From Hyphomicrobiaceae bacterium (GTDB lineage Bacteria; Pseudomonadota; Alphaproteobacteria; Rhizobiales; HXMU1428-3), in NCBI GenBank assembly GCA_028285025.1, contig JANQQH010000006.1, forward strand, positions 1-11,207: a stretch of DNA of 11,207 nucleotides. Direction: 5' to 3'. The translations under genes were made by a program, and so were the position numbers. Below, one piece after another: positions 1 to 5,804 of this stretch. The notes under the pieces were generated by a model. It made no database searches, was not told where the DNA came from, and was given only the letters and a program-made list of their open reading frames with translations. Numbering within the stretch: position 1 is the first letter of the stretch; each line of letters starts with the position of its first letter.

Positions 1-150
1 ACCCCTATGCAAATGACATTGGAAAAAGCCCTGTCTTACATCAACGATGATGAGTTGGTTGAAATCACCCCAGAAAACATCCGCCTAAGAAAACGCCACT
101 TATGCCCCCATGCGCGCAAAAAGGCAGAGAAATTAAGAGAAGCTGTCTAG
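1..150 (+). CDS. typA: TypA/BipA ribosome-associated GTPase, C-terminal end (partial)
   Basis: The reading frame is open from base 1 to a TAG at 148-150 and encodes the last 49 residues of a protein whose start lies to the left of the window. The stretch MTLEKALSYINDDELVEITP followed by ENIRLRKRHL and a basic tail matches the conserved C-terminal domain of TypA/BipA, an EF-G-like translational GTPase that binds the ribosome and helps 50S assembly and stress or cold adaptation. The GTPase domain itself is not in view, so the call rests on this C-terminal signature only. A hairpin follows 18 bases after the stop. The gene converges on the minus-strand GlsB-like gene. Confidence 0.85.
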   Translation, partial: TPMQMTLEKALSYINDDELVEITPENIRLRKRHLCPHARKKAEKLREAV

Positions 151-168
151 CGTATTGGCACCTAAACC

Positions 169-195
169 GCCCCTTAACGTTTCATGATAAGGGGC
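169..195 (+). terminator. hairpin after typA, possible terminator
   Basis: GCCCCTTA at 169-176 pairs perfectly with TAAGGGGC at 188-195 across an 11-base loop. It lies just after the typA stop. No U-run follows (AAAACAAG comes next), so it is not a classical intrinsic terminator on the plus strand. It may stabilise the 3' end or block read-through between the convergent genes. Confidence 0.45.
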
Positions 196-212
196 AAAAC
201 AAGCCTCTAAAC

Positions 213-248
213 AAAAAAAGGGCTGCCAAATAAATAACAACCCCTTTT
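213..248 (-). terminator. probable intrinsic terminator of the GlsB-like gene
   Basis: Read on the minus strand, AAAAGGG (242-248) can pair with CCCTTTT (216-222), and the T-run continues to 213. The hairpin starts 16 bases after the GlsB-like stop codon. The loop is long (19 bases) and half of the stem is A-T, so the strength is uncertain. The U-run and position support a terminator. Confidence 0.45.
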
Positions 249-264
249 ATAAACAACGTTACGT

Positions 265-519
265 CTAGGCTCTTTTTACCAGCCCAATCACAAACAGTAA
301 GATGATAGCACCAAGAGCGGCACTAATAATGTCAGCGATTGGAAAACCACCTGGTATATGACCGGCAAACAACCAGCCAGCAACAATAGCACCCAAAACA
401 CCAACGATAATATTCCCTAACAAACCAAAACCACCACCGCGCATAATCTGGCCTGCTAACCAGCCTGCAACGGCACCTATAACTAAAAAGATAATCAGAT
501 TAACTGGATCAATTGGCAT
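265..519 (-). CDS. GlsB/YeaQ/YmgE family small membrane protein
   Basis: This 84-residue, very hydrophobic, glycine-rich protein belongs to the transglycosylase-associated family (GlsB/YeaQ/YmgE, PF04226). These are inner-membrane proteins of about 80-90 residues linked to general stress; the molecular role is unknown and the 'transglycosylase' name is not supported by chemistry. Three membrane segments are visible, near residues 6-22, 34-50 and 60-80. The family pattern GAVAGWLAGQIMRGGGFGLLGNI, here split by length into its key GxxAGWxAG and GxGLLGNI parts, is intact. The open frame extends 30 codons further upstream, but I chose the ATG at 517-519 because AGGGGAGAG lies 6-14 bases before it and the family begins at this point. 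It is monocistronic, with a probable terminator downstream. Confidence 0.88.
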   Translation of the reverse strand: MPIDPVNLIIFLVIGAVAGWLAGQIMRGGGFGLLGNIIVGVLGAIVAGWLFAGHIPGGFPIADIISAALGAIILLFVIGLVKRA

Positions 520-719
520 AAGTCTCTCCCCTATGGAAAATTGAACGACACCCATAATATAAGGATAAAGCTGGGCTGTTTTGAGGAAAAACGGCGTTTT
601 TTTGCTCAATTGGTTATTTTTTATAGTAAAAGCAGTTAGTTAATCTTTAAAAATAAGTTGCTTGCAAAAAACAAGTATCATAGTAAGCTTCTCATAAGAC
701 AATCAAGAAGGAGCACGCC

Positions 720-755
720 AAAAGATCTCAGGCAAAACAAGTTTTGCCCCAGATC
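720..755 (-). terminator. intrinsic terminator of the small secreted protein gene
   Basis: GGCAAAAC at 731-738 pairs with GTTTTGCC at 741-748. The stem is extended, past a two-base internal loop on each side, by GATCT (724-728) against AGATC (751-755). On the minus strand it is followed by TTTT (720-723). It lies 25 bases after the stop of the 780-1001 gene. Confidence 0.6.
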
Positions 756-779
756 AAAGATAAACAAAGCTCAAGCACA

Positions 780-1001
780 TTAATAAGAGCCACGTTTATC
801 TTTCACACAGCGCTTGCTTTGAGAATCCCAAAGATATCCCTTCTTTTTCAAACACTGAGACCTAGTCAACCGCTTATAAATAATATCAGAAGGAGTAGCA
901 AAACCTTCTGGCTTTGCCACAGCGGTGTTCATTATGGTTCCGTTCATAAACATCACAGCACTCAAAACAAAACCAGTAACAATCCCTTTTTTAAAAGTCA
1001 T
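780..1001 (-). CDS. small secreted protein with two cysteines, unknown function
   Basis: The gene encodes 73 residues. Residues 1-29 look like a Sec signal peptide: MTFKKG is the basic start, residues 6-24 are hydrophobic, and TAVAKP offers an Ala-x-Ala type cleavage site around residue 29. The mature part is about 44 residues and basic, with C50-LKKKGYLWDSQSKR-C65, a two-cysteine loop with a GYxWD core that could form one disulfide in the periplasm. I do not recognise the family. The start is well supported: AAGGAG lies 8 bases before the ATG. A plausible promoter precedes it and a hairpin terminator follows, which suggests a single-gene unit. A longer open frame on the opposite strand (744-1058) has no such support. 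Confidence 0.75.
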   Translation of the reverse strand: MTFKKGIVTGFVLSAVMFMNGTIMNTAVAKPEGFATPSDIIYKRLTRSQCLKKKGYLWDSQSKRCVKDKRGSY

Positions 1002-1064
1002 TCTAATCTCCTTATCTACGACCTATTGCAGGCAAGGATAAGTCACAGCTTATTATGAGGACAA

Positions 1065-1094
1065 ATAATATTGTTGTGAGCAAAAGTTGATCAA
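1065..1094 (-). promoter_or_regulatory. possible promoter of the small secreted protein gene
   Basis: On the minus strand, TTGATC (1089-1094) and TATTAT (1065-1070) are 18 bases apart, close to the sigma-70 consensus. The start site would lie near 1058, giving a leader of about 57 bases to the ATG at 1001. The -35 overlaps the last codons of the SDR gene. This is a pattern match only. Confidence 0.4.
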
Positions 1095-2551
1095 GACGTA
1101 AGCGACTTGAAAGGGAAACTTTTACCAAGCGCGTCTCGTAATGTTGGCGATTGAAAAACAAATCCTGAAGCCAATGCCTTTTTAGGCACAACCCTTTGAC
1201 CGCCCAGCAAAAGCTCTTTGGCCAAATCTGACAAGCCAAGCTTTAACAATGTCGCGCTCAAAGGCAAAACCGCTGGTCGGTTCAACACGCTCCCCAGCGC
1301 TTTGGCAAAATCTTTATTCCGCACAGGAAACGGCGCCACACCATTTACTGGCCCGTCAAGATCTTGAGTTATCAACGCATGAATGATTAACCGAATAACA
1401 TCATCCAGATCAATCCAACTCATCCATTGTTTACCAGAGCCAATAGGCCCACCCAAACCATACTCAAACGGAACAAGAAGGTTAGCAAGCATCCCCCCTT
1501 CACTTCCCAAAACCAAGCCAATGCGCAAGCTTACCACCCGGCACTGGTAAACTTTCAACCGATCAGCCGCCTGTTCCAAACTTTGGCAAACCTCGTGCGT
1601 AAAACATGGACGTGCCTTGCTTTCTTCACTTAACTCTTCATCTTCGCGCAAACCATACCAACCAATGGCAGAGGCAATAATCACAGTTTTGGGCGGCACA
1701 TAAAGGCGGGCACAAAGTTGTTCTATTTGAGCAATCAAATCCAATCTAGAGTTAACAATGCGCTCTCTTTTCGCCCTGGTCCACAACCCATTGGCCAAAG
1801 GTTCACCGGCAAGGTTAATGATGGCATCAACAGGGTCATCATCCCGAACCTCATCAAGATTTGTGATAATATTAACCGGGCTTCCCAACTTGGCCGCCTC
1901 TTGTGGTCTGCGCGTTAAAACGGTCACACTATGCCCATTTTCAATCAGACCTGCTGTCAGCCGTTTACCAATAAAGCCGGTCGCCCCAGTAATGAGAATG
2001 TGATGATGCCGTTTAAGAGCCTTAGTCAAATCACCTGCAGGGGGGCGTTCTAAATGGTTAAGCCGGTTGACTGCCAAACAATCACGAACACCAAATACAA
2101 AAACGCCAATGCTAGCAAAGGTCAGAACCCAACTGCCCCAACCATAATAAACAGGGACATAAGCGGTGTTAAATGTAAACAAACCCCACAAAGCAGGCAT
2201 TAAAAGCGCTAAAATCGCACCGTAATTCAACGCCAATAGCGTGTGCAAAACCCTCTCTGTCGCGGGTAATTTACGGCTCAAATCTTCTTCGACAAAATCC
2301 CAAAGTGTGATCACCACTTCTATCAAGATAAAGCCCATCGCAAGCAGTGCAAACCACCCGTAAGGCACCCCCCAGGCAAAACAAAAAAACAAGCCGCTAT
2401 AAATAAAATTTCTTATCGCATGCAGTTTTAACTCATTTTGCGCACTTGGTTGCCAAGCTAATTTTTCAGAAAACTCATGATGAAACAAAGTGTCACTGGC
2501 ACCCATGAGCAATTGCAAAAAAACGAGAGCCCATAATAAATCACTGGTCAT
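1091..2551 (-). CDS. TIGR01777-type SDR/epimerase with N-terminal membrane domain
   Basis: The protein has 486 residues in two parts. Residues 1-160 hold four or five hydrophobic segments (about 3-18, 48-62, 65-85, 103-123, 138-157). Residues 184-486 form an extended short-chain dehydrogenase/reductase-like domain of the TIGR01777 (YfcH, SDR39U1) family. Visible marks are the nucleotide-binding GATGFIG (189-195), NLAGEPL (246-252), SAIGWYG (294-300, holding the tyrosine at the catalytic-type position), the family signature GKQWMSWIDLDDV (373-385) and a C-terminal DUF1731-like region. Typical members are about 300 residues, so the N-terminal membrane domain is an addition and should anchor the enzyme at the inner membrane. 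The substrate is unknown. Its ATG overlaps the stop of the DUF4166 gene (ATGA at 2548-2551), so the two are co-transcribed and probably translationally coupled. No clear terminator is seen after it. Confidence 0.88.
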   Translation of the reverse strand: MTSDLLWALVFLQLLMGASDTLFHHEFSEKLAWQPSAQNELKLHAIRNFIYSGLFFCFAWGVPYGWFALLAMGFILIEVVITLWDFVEEDLSRKLPATERVLHTLLALNYGAILALLMPALWGLFTFNTAYVPVYYGWGSWVLTFASIGVFVFGVRDCLAVNRLNHLERPPAGDLTKALKRHHHILITGATGFIGKRLTAGLIENGHSVTVLTRRPQEAAKLGSPVNIITNLDEVRDDDPVDAIINLAGEPLANGLWTRAKRERIVNSRLDLIAQIEQLCARLYVPPKTVIIASAIGWYGLREDEELSEESKARPCFTHEVCQSLEQAADRLKVYQCRVVSLRIGLVLGSEGGMLANLLVPFEYGLGGPIGSGKQWMSWIDLDDVIRLIIHALITQDLDGPVNGVAPFPVRNKDFAKALGSVLNRPAVLPLSATLLKLGLSDLAKELLLGGQRVVPKKALASGFVFQSPTLRDALGKSFPFKSLTS

Positions 2552-3276
2552 TGTTCAATCTCCTCAAAAATCGCGGTTTGATAAATCAGCTCGCCAAGAA
2601 CTGGATGATGAAGACAAAAACTGTAGCGAAAGCGTTTTGGGCCCGTTTCTCTATGTTCAACAACCAACCGGCCCGGTGATAAAAAACGGGGAAGAACAAT
2701 CCGTTTTTTGCCAAACAGCAAAAAATAGTGGTTAGAAATAAAAAACAAGGTTTTCTCTTTAACTTTAACATCAAGCGCAATGCCGATGTTTTTTGAAATA
2801 ATTTCTTCAAGTCCGGTTGGGCCAGCAAATCGTTTGACAGATTGAATGACCTGCAGAAAGGTTTTGGAACTAGGATAAAGCCTTGTCCAATACTGGCCTT
2901 CAAAGTCACGCGCTTCTTTAACGATCACTGTGGCCGGCCCTCTAACATTGTCCTCCTGCGGCAAGGGGGCCCCAATAAATTTGCTTAATTTGGCCAGGAT
3001 CAGTCCTATTTTAGACAATCGGGTTTTATGAATACGCCCTTGATAAACAATGACTTTTCTATGACTGAAAGATTTTACAAACCTTATTTGCACACAAAGA
3101 GGTAAATTGACCCAATCCTCGCCCACCAAAGTTGGATAGCGTAAAGATTTTAAAAGCGCCTTTCTCGTTAAAGGCATACTTTCACAAGACGGCTTTTGAG
3201 CGGCAAAATCTTTGTCTATATTTTGCCCGTTTAAGCAAGGTACCAACATTTTCCTATCTCTAAAAAATCTTTTCAT
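2548..3276 (-). CDS. DUF4166 domain protein, first gene of the SDR operon
   Basis: The protein is about 242 residues, basic and soluble, without a clear signal peptide. It resembles DUF4166 (PF13761) proteins: a region with VYQGRIHKTRLSKIGLILAKL and a following IGAPLP (about 78-106), then VIVKEARDFEGQYWTRLYPSS, split here around the W-x-R-x-Y/F core near residue 130, LPRFLSPG (195-202), and HPVLGELIYQ near the C-terminus (224-233). Its function is not known; the family often sits beside SDR-like proteins. The start is uncertain. The open frame can begin at a TTG at 3331-3333, but that would put the palindrome 3279-3298 inside the gene. I prefer the ATG at 3274-3276; an ATG at 3247-3249 with GATAGG upstream is also possible. 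It overlaps the SDR gene by four bases. Confidence 0.75.
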   Translation of the reverse strand: MKRFFRDRKMLVPCLNGQNIDKDFAAQKPSCESMPLTRKALLKSLRYPTLVGEDWVNLPLCVQIRFVKSFSHRKVIVYQGRIHKTRLSKIGLILAKLSKFIGAPLPQEDNVRGPATVIVKEARDFEGQYWTRLYPSSKTFLQVIQSVKRFAGPTGLEEIISKNIGIALDVKVKEKTLFFISNHYFLLFGKKRIVLPRFLSPGRLVVEHRETGPKRFRYSFCLHHPVLGELIYQTAIFEEIEQ

Positions 3277-3278
3277 AA

Positions 3279-3298
3279 ATTTCTGTAATAACAGAAAT
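3279..3298. promoter_or_regulatory. 20-bp palindromic operator candidate before the DUF4166 gene
   Basis: ATTTCTGT (3279-3286) and ACAGAAAT (3291-3298) are perfect inverted 8-mers around AATA. The same two arms with the same 4-base spacing occur at 4051-4070 before the GbsR/MarR-type regulator. On the minus strand the sequence TATTAT (3297-3302) overlaps its edge in the same register as the -10 at the second site, though no good -35 is seen here. It is probably the binding site of the neighbouring regulator. Confidence 0.7.
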
Positions 3299-3380
3299 AA
3301 TAATTTAAAAAATTTTGGGCCCTTAAAAAACAAGACCCATAATCAAAAAATTTATTAAATATCTTTCAGATCACCCGAGC

Positions 3381-3419
3381 TTAAACCCCTTAAAATTAGG
3401 GAAAAACACAAGGGTTTAA
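3381..3419 (-). terminator. weak hairpin after the regulator gene
   Basis: TTAAACCC (3381-3388) can pair with GGGTTTAA (3412-3419), extended by CTT/AAG over a bulge, with a loop of about 20 bases. It lies about 50 bases after the regulator stop on the minus strand. No U-run follows, so the call is tentative. Confidence 0.3.
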
Positions 3420-3467
3420 AAAAACACTTTAGTACATCATCATAATCTATTCATCTTAACGATTATG

Positions 3468-4061
3468 CTATTTTGCCTTTCCACCGCCTACAAATCTCAT
3501 AATTGTTTTACCCATTTTCATCATCGCAAAAATTTTTGTTTTTGGCACTGATGACATATCCACATACCACCCGTCTAGCACGCTCATAAAATCACGCATC
3601 GCAACAATGCGCTGTTTTGCCAATGGCGTGACAGATTTATCCTTTTTTGCCTCTTCCACACAAAGGTCCATAATTTCAAGGGTCGGGTTTATTTCGCGTT
3701 TTTTGCGCCCCCGCGCAATCGCCATCAGCATTTCCCACAAATCCCCTTCTGCTTCAAAGTGGTCCCGCCGGTCGCCCAAAACATGCACCCGTCGGATCAA
3801 CTCCCAACTGAGCAATTCTTTCAAAGAATTTGAAACATTAGAACGCGCTAACCCAAGGGTTTGAGAGATTTGTTCCGCTGTCAATTGCTCTCCTGTGACA
3901 TAGAGAAGAGCATGGATCTGAGCCACAGAGCGATTAACCCCCCAATGAGTACCCATTTCCCCCCAATGGACAACAAATCGCTCGGTTACAGGGCCAAAAT
4001 CTACGCAAGCGTCAGATAGACCTGCTTGATATCCATCTTTATTTTTAGTAATTTCTGTCAT
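3468..4061 (-). CDS. GbsR/MarR family transcriptional regulator
   Basis: The protein has 197 residues from the ATG at 4059-4061. It matches the GbsR group (COG1510): an N-terminal VTERFVVHWGEMGTHWGVNR (25-44), typical of the group, a winged helix-turn-helix at about 60-93 (LTAEQISQTLGL, then ARSNVSNSLKELLSWELI), and GDRRDHFEAEGDLWEML (96-112) as the wing and following helix. Members are dimeric repressors; GbsR of Bacillus senses choline, but the ligand here cannot be told. The open frame extends 31 codons upstream, but that extension is hydrophobic, unlike the family, and would span the promoter, so I chose M32. The start codon lies inside a palindrome shared with the DUF4166 promoter region, which implies autoregulation. 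It lies 191 bases upstream of the DUF4166-SDR operon on the same strand. Confidence 0.88.
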   Translation of the reverse strand: MTEITKNKDGYQAGLSDACVDFGPVTERFVVHWGEMGTHWGVNRSVAQIHALLYVTGEQLTAEQISQTLGLARSNVSNSLKELLSWELIRRVHVLGDRRDHFEAEGDLWEMLMAIARGRKKREINPTLEIMDLCVEEAKKDKSVTPLAKQRIVAMRDFMSVLDGWYVDMSSVPKTKIFAMMKMGKTIMRFVGGGKAK

Positions 4062-4070
4062 TACAGAAAT
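4051..4070. promoter_or_regulatory. 20-bp palindromic operator candidate at the regulator start
   Basis: ATTTCTGT (4051-4058), CATT, and ACAGAAAT (4063-4070) form a perfect inverted repeat identical in arms and spacing to 3279-3298. It overlaps both the -10 hexamer (4069-4074) and the regulator's ATG (4059-4061). A bound dimer here would block RNA polymerase, so negative autoregulation is the simplest reading. Confidence 0.72.
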
Positions 4071-4097
4071 GATAGATAGTATCTGTAGTAGAGTCAA
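4069..4097 (-). promoter_or_regulatory. promoter of the GbsR/MarR-type regulator
   Basis: On the minus strand, TTGACT (4092-4097) and TATCAT (4069-4074) are separated by exactly 17 bases. The expected start of transcription, about 7 bases after the -10, falls at or next to the A of the ATG at 4061. There is no Shine-Dalgarno sequence before that ATG, which fits a leaderless mRNA. Confidence 0.6.
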
Positions 4098-4194
4098 TAT
4101 AAAAAACAGGCAGCCCGCAAAAAAATTTAAATTTATCTCATCAATAATAATCACCTAGCCTCAATGCACATCCATACATTAAGCCAAGCTCACC

Positions 4195-5553
4195 TCAACC
4201 ATCATAAGGATTATGCCCTTTGCGCATATGCAAACGCACTGGCACACCCCAAAAATCAAACGCCTCACGCAACCCATTGATCAGATAGCGCGAATAAGAA
4301 GTTGGTAAATCTTCTGGTTTTGAACAAAAGCAAACAAATGTCGGCGGGCGCGCATTGGATTGGGTCATATAGCGCAAACGAATACGCCGTCCCCCAACCG
4401 CTGGCGGGGTGTGGGCATCAACCGCATCGTTCAAGAACCGATTAAGCGCAGAGGTACCAACCCGTTTGTTCCAAACCTCTTCCACCTCTAAAACGGCGCG
4501 CATCAATTTATCAACCCCGCGCCCGGTTAAAGCTGAAATGGGTACCACTGGCACGCCTCTCACTTGCGGCAGCAACCGCTCAACTCGCTCGCGAACCGCA
4601 CTGATCAACTGCCCATTGTCTTTTGTCAGATCGCTCTTATTCAACCCAATGACCAAAGCACGCCCCTCTTGAGCGACAAGATCGCAAATGGTCATATCTT
4701 GTTTTTCCAGCGGGCGCTCTGCATCAAGCAACAACACAACCACTTCTGCAAACTTAACCGCCCGCACAGCATCAGAAACAGAGATTTTTTCAGACCGCTC
4801 TTTAATCCGCGCCTTTTTGCGCAAACCGGCTGTGTCAAACAAACGAATGCCGCGCTCTGCCCATTGAAAATCGATAGCAATGGAATCTCTGGTCAAGCCT
4901 GCTTCTGGCCCGGTGATCACCCGCTCTTGGCCCACCAAACGATTAACCAATGTTGACTTGCCCGCATTTGGCCGCCCGACAATGGCCACTTTTAAGGCCC
5001 GCTCATCATCTTCAACCTGACTTTCATCAAGGGATGAACTTGATGCTTCACTTTGCCATTGCTCATAAGCCTCTACCAAAACCTGATAAAGGCCGCCAAT
5101 CCCCTCACCATGCTCAGCCGAAATGGCAAGCGGGTCGCCAAAACCTAACTTAAAAGAAGCGTAATACCCCTCATCGCCCGCCTTACCCTCACACTTATTG
5201 GCTATCAGTTGAATGGGTCGCCCGGTTTGCCTGGCCTCTTGCGCAAACATTTCATCTTGCAACGTCAGCCCCTCACGCCCATCAATCATAAATAAAATGA
5301 TATCTGCTTCATTCACAGCTTGCGCGGTTTGATGACGCATACGCCCTTGAATGCTCTCCTCATCCCCCTCTTCAAGACCAGCAGTGTCAATCAATGTCGC
5401 TTTCACATCACCAAATTCTATCTCAGCTTCACGCCGATCCCTTGTCATACCTGGGCGCGGGTCCACCAAGGCCAACCGCTTGCCTGCCAGCCGGTTAAAC
5501 AAAGTGGACTTACCCACATTTGGGCGCCCCATAATTGCAATTGTAAATGACAT
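4195..5553 (-). CDS. der: ribosome biogenesis GTPase Der (EngA)
   Basis: Der is an essential GTPase with two G domains that acts in 50S subunit assembly in the cytoplasm. The protein is 452 residues, normal for the family. Domain 1 has GRPNVGKS (9-16), DTAG (56-59) and NKCE (119-122, the usual NKxE variant). Domain 2 has GRPNAGKS (193-200), DTAG (240-243) and NKSD (305-308). A C-terminal KH-like domain follows and ends in GHNPYDG. The open frame extends 19 codons further, but MSFTIAIMGRPN is the family start and AAAGGC precedes this ATG. That Shine-Dalgarno lies in a small hairpin (5560-5579). The gene follows the YfgM-like gene and bamB in the order also known from E. coli, but is separated from bamB here by 251 bases holding a large inverted repeat. 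Confidence 0.97.
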   Translation of the reverse strand: MSFTIAIMGRPNVGKSTLFNRLAGKRLALVDPRPGMTRDRREAEIEFGDVKATLIDTAGLEEGDEESIQGRMRHQTAQAVNEADIILFMIDGREGLTLQDEMFAQEARQTGRPIQLIANKCEGKAGDEGYYASFKLGFGDPLAISAEHGEGIGGLYQVLVEAYEQWQSEASSSSLDESQVEDDERALKVAIVGRPNAGKSTLVNRLVGQERVITGPEAGLTRDSIAIDFQWAERGIRLFDTAGLRKKARIKERSEKISVSDAVRAVKFAEVVVLLLDAERPLEKQDMTICDLVAQEGRALVIGLNKSDLTKDNGQLISAVRERVERLLPQVRGVPVVPISALTGRGVDKLMRAVLEVEEVWNKRVGTSALNRFLNDAVDAHTPPAVGGRRIRLRYMTQSNARPPTFVCFCSKPEDLPTSYSRYLINGLREAFDFWGVPVRLHMRKGHNPYDG

Positions 5554-5559
5554 CAAATT

Positions 5560-5579
5560 GCCTTTAAAAAACAAAAGGC
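5560..5579 (-). promoter_or_regulatory. hairpin covering the der ribosome-binding site
   Basis: In the der mRNA, GCCUUU and AAAGGC (5574-5579 and 5560-5565 in window positions) pair over an 8-base U-rich loop. The 3' arm is the AAAGG that would serve as the Shine-Dalgarno for the ATG at 5553. The stem is only six pairs, half of them A-U, so it may open easily. It could tune der translation. Confidence 0.35.
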
Positions 5580-5657
5580 GGCGAAGAACAACCACCTTCA
5601 CCGCAAACAATCTCTTAAACTGAAATTCTCAAAAAAATTTTGTTCGAGGCTTGTTGC

Positions 5658-5780
5658 GTGCCTTAACTCTCATGGTGAGATTTTTGCATTTTAGATCCTC
5701 TTGTCAAGGGCGTTCACGCTTGTTCAACCCTTGACAAGAGGATCTAAAATGCCAAAGTCGCACCATGAGAGTTAAGGCAC
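5658..5780. repeat. 123-bp near-perfect inverted repeat between bamB and der
   Basis: The arms 5658-5710 and 5728-5780 are each 53 nt and pair with 50 Watson-Crick pairs, one G.U (on the plus-strand RNA) and two mismatches, around a 17-nt loop (5711-5727). The outer 20 and inner 24 pairs are perfect; all differences lie in the nine positions 5678-5686 / 5752-5760. It is non-coding. It could be a dispersed palindromic element or MITE, a strong RNA stem that ends or processes the bamB transcript, or both. I see no target-site duplication and no U-run after it. Other copies cannot be checked here. Confidence 0.9.
5680..5707 (-). promoter_or_regulatory. possible der promoter within the inverted repeat
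   Basis: On the minus strand a perfect TTGACA (5702-5707) is followed after 16 bases by AAAAAT (5680-5685), a 4/6 match to the -10. Transcription would start near 5672 and read into der with a leader of about 120 bases. The mirror TTGACA (5731-5736) on the plus strand lacks a comparable -10. This is a pattern match only. Confidence 0.3.
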
Positions 5781-5804
5781 AGACCAGGCGTCAATTTTAT
5801 GCTT

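Noticed and set aside
706..713. AGAAGGAG resembling a strong ribosome-binding site on the plus strand
   Set aside because: No start codon lies within a useful distance; the next bases belong to the terminator hairpin.
744..1058. 104-codon open frame on the plus strand opposite the small secreted protein
   Set aside because: It has no ribosome-binding site or recognisable domain, while the minus-strand frame has a signal peptide, AAGGAG, promoter and terminator.
3277..3333. TTG-initiated longer form of the DUF4166 protein
   Set aside because: The added residues are Lys/Phe/Leu-rich and unlike the family, there is no ribosome-binding site, and they would be encoded across the operator palindrome.
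4123..4134. AAATTTAAATTT palindrome upstream of the regulator promoter
   Set aside because: It is a low-complexity A/T run without a second copy; at most it is an A+T-rich upstream element.
4062..4154. 31-codon N-terminal extension of the GbsR/MarR-type regulator
   Set aside because: It is hydrophobic, unlike the family, lacks a ribosome-binding site and would contain the -35/-10 pair and the operator.
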